Origin: Candidatus Methylarchaceae archaeon HK01M
Lineage (GTDB): Archaea; Thermoproteota; Nitrososphaeria; Nitrososphaerales; JACAEJ01
DNA: 28,507 nucleotides
Assembly (NCBI GenBank): GCA_024256245.1
Contig: JAKLZD010000051.1
Span: forward strand, 1 to 28,507
Direction of reading: 5' to 3'
Part shown: positions 15,115-22,213 of the stretch, one piece after another
Layout: each line of letters starts with the position of its first letter
Numbering within the stretch: position 1 is the first letter of the stretch
Program-made: the position numbers and the translations under genes
Notes under the pieces: generated by a model
The model's database searches: none
What the model was told of the DNA's origin: nothing
Seen by the model: only the letters and a program-made list of their open reading frames with translations

Positions 15115-15201
15115 GCCGGGGTGGCCGAGCGGTTAGGCGGTAGGCTGCAGATATTCCTTGCAGTGACCTGCTCTACGCAGGTTCGAATCCTGCCCCCGGC
15201 T
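15115..15201 (+). tRNA. tRNA-Cys (GCA) with a 15-nt intron at position 37/38
   Basis: Acceptor GCCGGGG (15115-15121) pairs with CCCCGGC (15194-15200), followed by discriminator T at 15201 (U73, the Cys identity base); CCA is not encoded. The D arm is GCC/GGC at 15124-15126 and 15136-15138. The T arm is GCAGG (15177-15181), TTCGAAT, CCTGC (15189-15193). The anticodon stem only forms between GTAGG (15140-15144) and CCTGC (15167-15171), with one T-G wobble. This leaves loop CTGCAG plus A after removing 15151-15165. GCA is the anticodon at 15147-15149. Without the intron the stem cannot pair, so it is needed for a normal tRNA. Mature length is 72 nt plus CCA. A run of T follows at about 15209-15213. 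Acceptor and U73 agree with tRNA-Cys of methanogens as I recall it. Confidence 0.93.
15151..15165 (+). other. tRNA-Cys intron with bulge-helix-bulge motif
   Basis: CTGC (15145-15148, exon) pairs with GCAG (15160-15163, intron) to give the 4-bp central helix. The 3-nt bulges are AG/A at 15149-15151 and TG/A at 15164-15166, each cut after its second base. The outer helix is the anticodon stem. The intron-internal helix is almost absent because only eight bases, TATTCCTT, close the loop, so this is a relaxed form. The position is canonical 37/38. Cleavage would need the archaeal tRNA endonuclease, which is not in this window. Confidence 0.88.
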
Positions 15202-15227
15202 CATAAAATTTTTATCAAGTATCAGTT

Positions 15228-16769
15228 TCATTTGACGATGACTTCCTGCTTCCCCCTGATGTAAAAGTCATCCTGGATCTTCCTCCCAGTAATCTTTTCC
15301 CATTCCTCAATGGGAATTCCAAACTCTCTCTGTATTTTATCTCTATACCATTCAGGAATGACATTGAAAGCACAGAATGGGATTATCCTACCGTCGGGGA
15401 CTAGATAATGTATACCGCACCTCATCACCCTCTCGATATCGTAGTTGTACTTGTCCTGAAAATGCATCATGCCTATGAAAAGTGATTTATGGTGAAACTC
15501 GCCCAACTCTTTGTAATTATGCTTTAAAAGAGTATTGAATATTATCTTTGAGAGGTTCAGTCCTTTGGGTTGCTTCTCCTTATCAACGAACTTCTTGAGC
15601 TTGGATAGCACCTTGATAGCTACCCAGTATCTATTCTTACCCTTCTTTATCTCTTCTGCTTTTTCTGTCAAATATTCAAAAAGTCCATCTATATCCACGA
15701 ATCTGGTTATAGGGATCAAATTATCATCTTCTATGAAGACATAAGTGGCTGCTCCGCACGTAAAGTGAACAGAAAGCTCGTAGTGCACCCTCCCTGTTAA
15801 AGCCTCCACAAATTCACTTACAGGACCTGTGCATGGCACTGGGTAAAAGTCATCCTTTGCTATTTCTCCATCGGTCTGCTCCTCTATCCTTTTTATCACA
15901 TCCGGGATAGTTATCCTATATTTATCACGCTCCGCCCTGGTAAGTCTGCCAGTGAGAGATACGGGCTGAAAGTTCAATCCCCGAACTACTTCAATATTTT
16001 CTGCTGCAAACTTGACCATTCCCCCAACCTCGTGGTCATTCATACCTCTAATCACGGTTGGCACGAAGACAATCCCCATTCCTGCACTTTTGCAGTTTTC
16101 TAAGATAGAGGCTATCTCCCAGTGGTTCTTAGGGTTGGTCTCTGGAGTTAAACCATCGAAGCTAAGATAGATCGTGTTTGTACCTGCTTCCCTCACCCTT
16201 CTGGCCAATGTAGGATCGTTTGCAAGCCTTATACCATCCGTATTGAGTTGAACATGATCTATGCCCTCCCCCTTTACGATCTTTATGATCTCTATTATAT
16301 CGTCCCTAAGACAAGGTTCGCCTCCTGTCAATTGTACAGCATTGCCGGGGACTGGCTTCTGGTTCCTTAGATTCTTTGCCATCTCTCTAATCTGATCCAA
16401 ACTAGGTTCATAGATATAACCCGCTCTTTTTGCATAGAAAAAGCAGTACCAGCAGGCCAGATCACACCTATTCGTAACAACGATATTTGCTAAATTCGTA
16501 TGGGTTAAATGATCCTTACATAGACCACAATCAGAAGGACAATTTACAACTTCTTTTCGAATGTAGGGCTCGTCGATCCCTCTCCCTCTCATACTATGCT
16601 TGCTTGCCCTTTGATACATTTCATAAGATCCCCAGTATAACTCCTTTGTCTTACCATGATCTGGACAGTTCTTTTCTATCCAAACTTTGCCATCTCTTTC
16701 AAATACTGTGGCTGGGAGAACCTTGTTGCATTCAGGGCAGATGCTTTTGGTCTCTCTTATGATGTTCAT
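15228..16769 (-). CDS. tes: Tetraether lipid synthase family radical SAM enzyme
   Basis: The 513-residue radical SAM protein has CDLACWYC (Cys102, Cys106, Cys109) for the SAM-cleaving cluster. Before it come CPEC (11, 14), CPDHG (35) and CPSDCGLC (77, 81, 84), the extra metal-binding cysteines of the Tes/MJ0619 family. LTGGEPCLRDDI follows at about 144-155 and a Cys-containing C-terminal part has RCGIHYLVPDGRIIPFCAFN. This family joins two archaeol tails to form tetraether (GDGT) lipids. Length and Cys layout agree with that assignment. Related radical SAM methyl-transfer or lipid enzymes remain a lesser possibility. It lies 77 bp behind ndk on the same strand, with a TTTAAA-type TATA element in the gap (16817-16824), so it may be read both from the ribosomal operon and from its own promoter. 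Confidence 0.85.
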   Translation of the reverse strand: MNIIRETKSICPECNKVLPATVFERDGKVWIEKNCPDHGKTKELYWGSYEMYQRASKHSMRGRGIDEPYIRKEVVNCPSDCGLCKDHLTHTNLANIVVTNRCDLACWYCFFYAKRAGYIYEPSLDQIREMAKNLRNQKPVPGNAVQLTGGEPCLRDDIIEIIKIVKGEGIDHVQLNTDGIRLANDPTLARRVREAGTNTIYLSFDGLTPETNPKNHWEIASILENCKSAGMGIVFVPTVIRGMNDHEVGGMVKFAAENIEVVRGLNFQPVSLTGRLTRAERDKYRITIPDVIKRIEEQTDGEIAKDDFYPVPCTGPVSEFVEALTGRVHYELSVHFTCGAATYVFIEDDNLIPITRFVDIDGLFEYLTEKAEEIKKGKNRYWVAIKVLSKLKKFVDKEKQPKGLNLSKIIFNTLLKHNYKELGEFHHKSLFIGMMHFQDKYNYDIERVMRCGIHYLVPDGRIIPFCAFNVIPEWYRDKIQREFGIPIEEWEKITGRKIQDDFYIRGKQEVIVK

Positions 16770-16816
16770 GTTATCATCTCTTAAGAATGTCGGATGTAAA
16801 TAGGGTCTTCCAGCCC

Positions 16817-16824
16817 TTTTAAAT
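16817..16824 (-). promoter_or_regulatory. Possible internal TATA element upstream of tes
   Basis: Minus strand reads ATTTAAAA about 48 nt before the tes ATG, inside the 77-bp gap after ndk. It would allow tes expression independent of the upstream ribosomal genes. The call is based on spacing and composition only. Confidence 0.35.
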
Positions 16825-16846
16825 GATTTACTGAAAATTTGAACAT

Positions 16847-17275
16847 CTATGGGATAAAATTGATTAGATCTTTGCTGCCGAAGATGACCTCATATTCCTT
16901 TAAGAAGCTATCATGAGAGTCCGAAGCATGAATAGCGTTCTCTGTTATACTTGTTCCAAAGTCGCCACGAATCGTACTTGGCGGGGCATACTTTGGGTTT
17001 GTAGGACCTATTATCTTTCTTGTCATTACTTGTACATCTTCACCTTCGATTACCACTGCAACTACCGGACCAGATGTAATAAATGGAACTAGATTTTTGA
17101 AGAAAGGCTTGTTCATGTGCACAGAATAGAAATTCTTTGCATCTTCTTCAGACAATCTCACCATCTTTAACTTAACAATCTTGAATCCCACATTCTCAAA
17201 TCTTGATAAAATGACTCCTATCAAGCCCTTTCTGATAGCATCAGGCTTGATAAGAATTAAAGTTCGATCCTTCAT
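16847..17275 (-). CDS. ndk: Nucleoside diphosphate kinase
   Basis: This 142-residue protein has the full NDK pattern: TLILIKPDAIRKGLIG at 4-19 (Lys in IKPD), the helix SEEDAKNFYSVHMNKPFF, MTRKIIGPTNPKYAPPSTIRGDFG (Arg and Thr phosphate binders), and the active-site His in NAIHASDS (about residue 116). It transfers gamma-phosphate among nucleoside triphosphates. The length is typical of a complete cytosolic enzyme. The ATG overlaps the rpl24e stop by one base (TAATG), so translation is coupled. The gene order S28e-L24e-NDK is conserved in archaea, where infB often follows; here tes follows instead. Confidence 0.98.
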   Translation of the reverse strand: MKDRTLILIKPDAIRKGLIGVILSRFENVGFKIVKLKMVRLSEEDAKNFYSVHMNKPFFKNLVPFITSGPVVAVVIEGEDVQVMTRKIIGPTNPKYAPPSTIRGDFGTSITENAIHASDSHDSFLKEYEVIFGSKDLINFIP

Positions 17276-17463
17276 TATTCCTTTCCTTTCTTATAATTTG
17301 TAGTCCACTTTAACTTACGTGGATCTCGCTTTAGCTTTGTTGCATTCTTTCTACATTTTGATGAGCAATACCAATGTGTCGCCCCATCCTTCTTCACCAA
17401 CATCGTACCCCTCCCTGGTGATACTTCCCTGCCACAAAAGTTGCACTTTTTCGAAGTGAGCAT
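17275..17463 (-). CDS. rpl24e: Ribosomal protein L24e (eL24)
   Basis: The 62-residue zinc ribbon protein has CNFCGREVSPGRG at 7-19 and HWYCSSKCRKN at 31-41, the CxxC and CxxxC zinc ligands of archaeal L24e. The basic C-terminus (KLKRDPRKLKWTTNYKKGKE) fits an rRNA-binding protein. The start ATG at 17461-17463 has GGTGT about 9 nt upstream, and the gene follows rps28e by 10 bp. The stop overlaps the ndk start. Length is normal for archaea. Confidence 0.97.
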   Translation of the reverse strand: MLTSKKCNFCGREVSPGRGTMLVKKDGATHWYCSSKCRKNATKLKRDPRKLKWTTNYKKGKE

Positions 17464-17473
17464 TCGTCGACAC

Positions 17474-17692
17474 CTATTTTATCTTTCGAGCTTCCCTTTC
17501 AGTTTCTCGAAGCATCAGTATGTCCCCCAACCTTATAGGGCCCTTCACATTTCTAGTTAATATCCTCCCTTTGTCTCTCCCTTCAATCACTCTTACTCTA
17601 ACTTGTGTGATCTCGCCCGCCACACCTGTCCTCCCTACTATCTGCAAAACTTCTGCTGGGGTAAGCTGTTCTTCAGACCCTGATTGACTCAT
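17474..17692 (-). CDS. rps28e: Ribosomal protein S28e (eS28)
   Basis: The protein is 72 residues from the ATG at 17690-17692. The body AEVLQIVGRTGVAGEITQVRVRV, then GRDKGRILTRNVKGPIRLGDILML and the end LRETEREARK match archaeal S28e closely. A longer frame is open up to 17764, but its extra 24 residues are unlike the family. GAGGTG (17699-17704, plus reads CACCTC) sits six bases before the chosen ATG. A TATA-like element CTTATATC lies on minus at 17731-17738, so the extended start would precede the likely transcript. This begins the S28e-L24e-NDK-(tes) unit. L7Ae, often upstream in the same operon, is 4.5 kb away. Confidence 0.96.
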   Translation of the reverse strand: MSQSGSEEQLTPAEVLQIVGRTGVAGEITQVRVRVIEGRDKGRILTRNVKGPIRLGDILMLRETEREARKIK

Positions 17693-17730
17693 AGAACGCA
17701 CCTCTATAACTTGTGCAAGGGAATCATGTA

Positions 17731-17738
17731 GATATAAG
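17731..17738 (-). promoter_or_regulatory. TATA element of the rps28e operon
   Basis: Minus strand reads CTTATATC about 39-46 nt before the rps28e ATG. With a start site near 17708 it would give a short leader that still contains the GAGGTG ribosome site. It supports the shorter S28e start. Not experimentally tested. Confidence 0.4.
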
Positions 17739-17939
17739 TTTTCACATAAAAAAATTTGGAGCAATGGGCTTTTCGATTATCCCATCGAGGTAGGGAATTC
17801 AAAATTCCAAGTCAAGAATCATCCAATCACTGCTTTAATTAATTCGATTATCCTTTTGTTCAAAGGCTAATCAGAGTAGACATTATTCTTGAGTAAAAGA
17901 AGACTTAGAATACTTGAACATTCAATCAATTTTTATAAG

Positions 17940-17981
17940 AAAAAGTATATATATGTATACTTTTTATTCCCTGTCGTGGAA
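17940..17981 (+). promoter_or_regulatory. glnA promoter with palindromes over TATA box and start region
   Basis: AAAAAGTATA (17940-17949) and TATACTTTTT (17956-17965) are a perfect 10-bp inverted repeat with a 6-nt spacer, and the TATA box lies inside it. A second small inverted repeat, TTCC-N7-GGAA (17967-17970 and 17978-17981), ends three bases before the ATG at 17984. Transcription would begin near 17972-17976, so the message is almost leaderless. This placement suits a repressor that blocks TBP or the start site, as expected for a nitrogen-controlled gene. The regulator is unknown. The TTCC/GGAA order is opposite to that of the methanogen NrpR operator (GGAA-N6-TTCC). Confidence 0.45.
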
Positions 17982-17983
17982 AT

Positions 17984-19306
17984 ATGGACAGAGAAAATAT
18001 GCTTTCTGATATAAAGAAAAGGAACGTGAAATTTGTAGATCTACAGTTTGTGGACATAATGGGGCAACTTAAAACATGCGCCATAACTGCAGAAAGGCTT
18101 CCTAAAGTATTAGAAGATGGGTTGTGGTTCGACGGCTCCTCTATAGAGGGATTTGTAAGGATCTTTGAGAGCGATATGTTCTTAATGCCAGATATAGAAA
18201 CTTATGCGATACTCCCATGGACCGACGGGAAGATTGCAAGAATTATGTGTGATGTCTACCTTAGTGAAGGTAAGCCATTTGAGGGAGACCCCAGATTCAT
18301 TCTTAAAAGGGTTCTTAAAAAGGCTTCAAAAATGGGTTTTAAGTATAAGGTAGGACCAGAACTTGAGTTTTTCATATTCAAAAATAGCAATGGAAATTTA
18401 AAACCTGAGCCTCACGATATAGCTGGATACTTCGACTTCTCCACAAGAGACCTTGCTGCAGACCTTAGGCGTGAAGTCGTCTCCGACCTAGAAGCCATGG
18501 AAATAAAGATTGAAATGAGCCATCATGAGGTTGCTCCAGGACAGCACGAGATAGATTTTGAATTTGATGAGGCATTGACTATAGCAGATCGGGTTATGAC
18601 TTACAAAGCGGCCGTAAAAACAGTAGCCATGAAGTACAGTCTGTATGCGAGTTTTATGCCTAAACCACTTTTCGGGATAAACGGCTCAGGCATGCACGTA
18701 CATCAAAGCCTGTGGAAAGAAAATAAGAACGAATTTTATGACCCTAAAGAAATAGGAAATTTATCTGATATAGCAAAGCAATTTATTGCAGGGCAGCTGG
18801 CACATGTGAGAAGTATGTCGGCAGTACTCGCACCCACCGTAAACTCGTACAAAAGGCTTGTGCCAGGGTATGAAGCACCTGTCTACATCTGTTGGGGCAG
18901 AATTAATCGTTCGGCCCTCATCAGAGTCCCAAATACTCGGGAAGGAAAAGAAGCATCGACAAGAGTCGAATTAAGGTGCCCTGATCCTTCATCTAACCCT
19001 TACCTGGCCTTTGCAGTCATGCTCGCAAGCGGTCTTGATGGCATAAAGAATAAAATGATGCCTCCCGAACCTGTCGAAGAAGATGTATACCATTTTGATG
19101 ACAAAAGGCTTGCAGAGTTATATATAGCGACCATGCCAGGATCGCTCGACGAAGCTTCATCTGAAATAGCAAAAGACAAGATTGTACAAGAAGCCCTTGG
19201 CAAGCATATCTACGAAAAGCTCATTGAAGCGCAAAAAAGACAGTGGGAGGAATATAGAATACAAGTGACTGAATGGGAACTAAAAAAATACTTCAGCATC
19301 CTCTAA
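17984..19306 (+). CDS. glnA: Glutamine synthetase, type I
   Basis: This 440-residue enzyme makes glutamine from glutamate, ammonia and ATP. Visible signatures are the beta-Grasp start (VKFVDLQFVDIMGQLK), WFDGSSIEGF at about 48-57, the metal site KVGPELEFFIF near 122-132, SHHEVAPGQHEIDF near 182-195, NGSGMHVHQSLW near 231-242, and the Glu-flap region NSYKRLVPGYEAPVYICWG with RVPNTREGKEASTRVELR. The length and the absence of a long insertion suggest the GSI-alpha type without adenylylation control. It is transcribed from the palindromic promoter just upstream and away from the S28e operon. It is a single gene with 270 bp of non-coding DNA behind it. Confidence 0.97.
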   Translation: MDRENMLSDIKKRNVKFVDLQFVDIMGQLKTCAITAERLPKVLEDGLWFDGSSIEGFVRIFESDMFLMPDIETYAILPWTDGKIARIMCDVYLSEGKPFEGDPRFILKRVLKKASKMGFKYKVGPELEFFIFKNSNGNLKPEPHDIAGYFDFSTRDLAADLRREVVSDLEAMEIKIEMSHHEVAPGQHEIDFEFDEALTIADRVMTYKAAVKTVAMKYSLYASFMPKPLFGINGSGMHVHQSLWKENKNEFYDPKEIGNLSDIAKQFIAGQLAHVRSMSAVLAPTVNSYKRLVPGYEAPVYICWGRINRSALIRVPNTREGKEASTRVELRCPDPSSNPYLAFAVMLASGLDGIKNKMMPPEPVEEDVYHFDDKRLAELYIATMPGSLDEASSEIAKDKIVQEALGKHIYEKLIEAQKRQWEEYRIQVTEWELKKYFSIL

Positions 19307-19579
19307 AAGTTACGATTATATTTTAAATTTAAGCTAGTTAAAAGTAGACATAAAAAAAAGAATTAGATTAGGGTAAGGACTCTTGGGAAAGAATATGTAT
19401 GCCGCCCTCGTTTAAAGTTTTATGTCGAATTAAGTAAACAAATTCATTTACAGTCATGACTTAAATATTATAGCTAGCATCAAAAATCTCTATATCAACA
19501 CACGAATTTTTTCAATATTTTTTCACTTGTTCGATGCGTGTTGAACAAAATATTATAAAATAAGATTCCAAAAATAGGG
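19307..19579. other. AT-rich intergenic region between convergent glnA and the dehydrogenase gene
   Basis: No convincing ORF or structured RNA is seen in these 273 bp. The one notable element is a 6-bp inverted repeat TTGTTC (19527-19532) and GAACAA (19543-19548) with a 10-nt loop, flanked by AATATT on both sides. It could be a weak terminator shared by the converging genes. Confidence 0.4.
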
Positions 19580-20605
19580 TCATCTCTGAGGCTCTATGAT
19601 GACCTTTAGGGATTCTCCAGCCTCTGCAACCAGCTTAAAGCCTAGACCAATTTCCCCTAAGCCCAACCTATGAGTGATCACATCATGGACGTTCACACGG
19701 CGCTCTCTGATAAGCTTTCTCGATTCCTCAAGGTCCTTAGGGGCTGCGCCATATGAAGTCGTTATCGTTATTTCGTTACGCCAGAAATCTGTAATAGGGA
19801 TTGGAATGTAAAAACTGGGATCTGGCACTGCAAAGAACAGAATAGTGCCTCCTCTATCTACACACTTAAGAGCCTGCTTGCTAGCAGAAATAGCACCAGT
19901 GCAGACTACTACTCTATCTACAAGCCTGCTTTCATTTAATTGGCGCAATCTTTCAGGCAGGTCTTCTTCAGCATGTAACACAGCGTCTGCCCCAAATTTT
20001 TTCGCAGCCTTCAAGCGGTATTCGTTAATATCTGTCGCGATTATTCGTCTCACCCCAAGGAAGCGAGAAAGTTGGATGTGAAGTATTCCAGAAACACCGC
20101 TTCCAAGTATAAGCACACTGTCCCCTTTTTGTACTCGAGCCAACCTTTGCCCTCTCACCACGCATCCTAAAGGCTCGATAAAGGTGCCATCTTCAAAAAG
20201 CAGATCATCAGGCAAAAGATAGACTCCATGTTCTACGTTTATTTTTGGCACGCGAATGTACTCTGCAAAACCACCCGGATCATAGTTAGTTTTATGCAAA
20301 GTTTCACAGGCTGTATGGTGACCATTTAAGCAATAACGGCATTTATTACAGGGGACGTGATGAGAAACAAAGATTCTATCACCAACCTTATACCGTCTAA
20401 ACTCATCCTTGACTTCGACGATCTCGCCAGTAGCCTCGTGACCAAGCACCCGTGGAGCTTTTGGGGCGCGATACCATTCGAGCACATCACTGCCACATAT
20501 CCCGCTGGCCATCACCTTTACTAACAACTCGCCAGGACCGATTTTTGGTCGAGTCATCTTTTCTAAGCGCACATCGTTATTATTATAATACACTGCTGCA
20601 CGCAT
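19580..20605 (-). CDS. Zinc-dependent medium-chain alcohol/polyol dehydrogenase
   Basis: This 341-residue MDR enzyme has the catalytic zinc set ICGSD (Cys37), GHEATG (His56, Glu57) and the Glu in FIEPLGC (about 144), plus all four structural zinc Cys in VPCNKCRYCLNGHHTAC (86, 89, 92, 100). The cofactor fold is ILGSGVSGILHIQ (about 166-178), with Asp in ATDINE at the end of the second strand, suggesting NAD(H). It resembles threonine, sorbitol and other sugar-alcohol dehydrogenases; the substrate is not clear. It lies 10 bp behind the LsrF-like aldolase gene, so the two probably form a two-step pathway. Both zinc sites are complete, so it should be active. Confidence 0.9.
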   Translation of the reverse strand: MRAAVYYNNNDVRLEKMTRPKIGPGELLVKVMASGICGSDVLEWYRAPKAPRVLGHEATGEIVEVKDEFRRYKVGDRIFVSHHVPCNKCRYCLNGHHTACETLHKTNYDPGGFAEYIRVPKINVEHGVYLLPDDLLFEDGTFIEPLGCVVRGQRLARVQKGDSVLILGSGVSGILHIQLSRFLGVRRIIATDINEYRLKAAKKFGADAVLHAEEDLPERLRQLNESRLVDRVVVCTGAISASKQALKCVDRGGTILFFAVPDPSFYIPIPITDFWRNEITITTSYGAAPKDLEESRKLIRERRVNVHDVITHRLGLGEIGLGFKLVAEAGESLKVIIEPQR

Positions 20606-20615
20606 TAATTCTACA

Positions 20616-21428
20616 TCATCTTTGATAGCTAATATCTTTTGTCACTTTAACATCATCAAATATCTTCTGGGCTTCTTTTGGAGTAGCCTTTTCGTGGATA
20701 ATTGCACGCAGAGCCTTGATCATAGCTACTGAAGAATCATGTTGCCATACATTCCTTCCTAAATTTACTCCTATAGCTCCCTTTTGAATTCCATCGTAAA
20801 CGAACTCGAAGACTTCAATCTCAGAATCTACTTTTGGACCACCAGCCATAACTACGGGCACGGGACAACCCTTTACAACCTTTTCAAAACCTTCCTTACA
20901 ATAGTAGGTTTTCACCACCCTTGCGCCTAGCTCTGCAGCGATTCTGCAGCACAAGGCAAGATACCGTGCCTCACGCTTCTCCAACTCTCTCCCTACAGCC
21001 GTAACGGCCATGACTGGAATCCCGTACTCCTCACACTGATTCACAAGCTCAGCTAGATTCATCAAGGTTTCTTGTTCGTACTTGCTGCCGACGAAGATCG
21101 AGGTCGATACTGCGCTGGCATTTAGGCGAATGGCTTCGTTGACAGAGGTCGTGATACCTTCATGGGACAAGTCTTCACCAACCACGCTTGTCCCGCCAGA
21201 AACCCTCAGAATAATGGGTTTTGTGTTAGTGGGGTCTATACATGACCGTAGAACACCTCTTGTGAGCATAATCGCATCAGCGTAAGGGAGAAGGGGCTCA
21301 ACAGTTTTGCCTGGCTCTTCTAATCTATGGGTTGGTCCTTGAAAGTATCCATGATCTATAGGCAAAAAGAGGGACCTACCATCGCGCTGAATAAGTTGTG
21401 AAAGCCTGTTTTCCATTCCCCAATCCAT
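20616..21428 (-). CDS. LsrF/DhnA-family aldolase or thiolase
   Basis: This 270-residue TIM-barrel protein begins DWGMENRLSQL and has PIDHGYFQGPTHRLE (His26), TRGVLRS, VVKTYY (Lys173, Schiff-base position), GCPVPVVMAGG and GVNLGRNVWQ. These match E. coli LsrF, the thiolase of autoinducer-2 phosphate breakdown, better than the archaeal fructose-bisphosphate aldolase or ADH synthase, though all share the fold. Key Lys and His are present. The ATG at 21426-21428 has GGGAGGTG upstream. It is cotranscribed with the zinc dehydrogenase 10 bp downstream. No lsr transporter, kinase or regulator is visible, so a role in AI-2 use is not shown; breakdown or synthesis of another phosphorylated sugar or diketone is as likely. 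Confidence 0.85.
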   Translation of the reverse strand: MDWGMENRLSQLIQRDGRSLFLPIDHGYFQGPTHRLEEPGKTVEPLLPYADAIMLTRGVLRSCIDPTNTKPIILRVSGGTSVVGEDLSHEGITTSVNEAIRLNASAVSTSIFVGSKYEQETLMNLAELVNQCEEYGIPVMAVTAVGRELEKREARYLALCCRIAAELGARVVKTYYCKEGFEKVVKGCPVPVVMAGGPKVDSEIEVFEFVYDGIQKGAIGVNLGRNVWQHDSSVAMIKALRAIIHEKATPKEAQKIFDDVKVTKDISYQR

Positions 21429-21464
21429 AACAACAACACCTCCCTTTGAGTTTCTTTATCAGGT

Positions 21465-21474
21465 CTTAAATATC
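21465..21474 (-). promoter_or_regulatory. TATA element of the LsrF-like/dehydrogenase operon
   Basis: Minus strand reads GATATTTAAG about 37-46 nt before the ATG at 21428. The short leader would include the GGGAGGTG ribosome site. It is in the divergent gap with the flavin-reductase-like gene. Confidence 0.35.
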
Positions 21475-21625
21475 CTTTCTTTCTAACCTTACATTTATTT
21501 TTTCTTAGTTAAGATAATGTTCTACCATCAAGAACTCCAAGAATATTTTACCCAAATATTTAGGCTTAGCCCTATTCCTGTGTCACTAGAAATACTTCCT
21601 TTTCAAGGATTTAGATATAGAAAAA

Positions 21626-21633
21626 GTATTATA
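21626..21633 (+). promoter_or_regulatory. TATA element of the flavin-reductase-like gene
   Basis: GTATTATA lies 25-32 nt before the ATG at 21658. With normal archaeal spacing, transcription would start at or near the ATG, giving a leaderless message. This also argues against the longer upstream frame starting at 21517. Confidence 0.4.
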
Positions 21634-21657
21634 CGCTCTTCTAAAATCGCTATAACC

Positions 21658-22206
21658 ATGAGCCGAATCTCTGAAAAGGTTGATGTTGAATTAAATGTAG
21701 CCACTAGGTTGATGTACCCAAGACCTGTAGTGCTGATCACTTGCATCGATAGTTCGGGCAAGCCGAACATAATCCCCGTAGCATGGACGATGCCAACATC
21801 CTTCGATCCTCCTCTTGTAGCTATAAGTATCGCATTGAAAAGATACTCCCATAAACTCGTAAATGAAACTCGAGAGTTCGTAATCAATATACCGACAAAA
21901 GAACTTGTAAAAAAGATCGACTACTTAGGAAGTGTGTCTGGAACGGCTGTTGACAAGTTTGAGAAATCTGGTCTGGCCGCTCTGCCAGCTAAGAGAGTCA
22001 AGCCACCTTTGATAGGTGAGTGTGTAGCACATATAGAGTGTGAGTTAGTTTCAAAACTTGGAACAGGAGATCATACGATATTTGTTGGAAAGGTCGTTGC
22101 CGCTCAGTCAGATAAAAATATCTTCGCAACAGATTATAATCTAAATAAAGTGCGTCTCATCCTAAGGCATAAGAAAAGGTACTTGACTTTGGGCGAGTAT
22201 CTCTGA
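21658..22206 (+). CDS. Flavin reductase-like FMN-binding protein (DIM6/NTAB family)
   Basis: The 182-residue protein from ATG 21658 has TRLMYPRPVVLITCID, GKPNIIPVAWTMPTSFDPP and ISIALKRYSHKLVNETREFVINIP. These are the typical strands and FMN phosphate-binding region of the flavin-reductase split-barrel family. Then come GTAVDKFEKSGL and GECVAHIECELV. The open frame starts earlier, at 21517, but the first 47 residues do not resemble the family and the TATA element sits just 25 bp before the chosen ATG. Members bind FMN and may reduce flavin or shield a flavin intermediate; the partner is unknown. It is a lone plus-strand gene, convergent with rpl7ae 7 bp away. Confidence 0.85.
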   Translation: MSRISEKVDVELNVATRLMYPRPVVLITCIDSSGKPNIIPVAWTMPTSFDPPLVAISIALKRYSHKLVNETREFVINIPTKELVKKIDYLGSVSGTAVDKFEKSGLAALPAKRVKPPLIGECVAHIECELVSKLGTGDHTIFVGKVVAAQSDKNIFATDYNLNKVRLILRHKKRYLTLGEYL

Positions 22207-22213
22207 TTTTATA

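Noticed and set aside
15115..15201. Reading the tRNA as intronless, or as a Ser/Leu class II tRNA because of its D-arm sequence
   Set aside because: The anticodon stem cannot pair without removing 15 nt. After removal a normal 5-bp stem, a 5-nt variable loop and U73 give tRNA-Cys.
17693..17764. N-terminal extension of the S28e frame
   Set aside because: The extra 24 residues do not fit S28e, and the ribosome site and TATA element support the inner ATG.
19527..19548. TTGTTC/GAACAA repeat as an operator
   Set aside because: It lies between two converging 3' ends and not at a promoter, so at most it is a weak terminator.
21517..21657. N-terminal extension of the flavin-reductase-like frame
   Set aside because: The sequence is unlike the family and contains the probable TATA element of the shorter gene.
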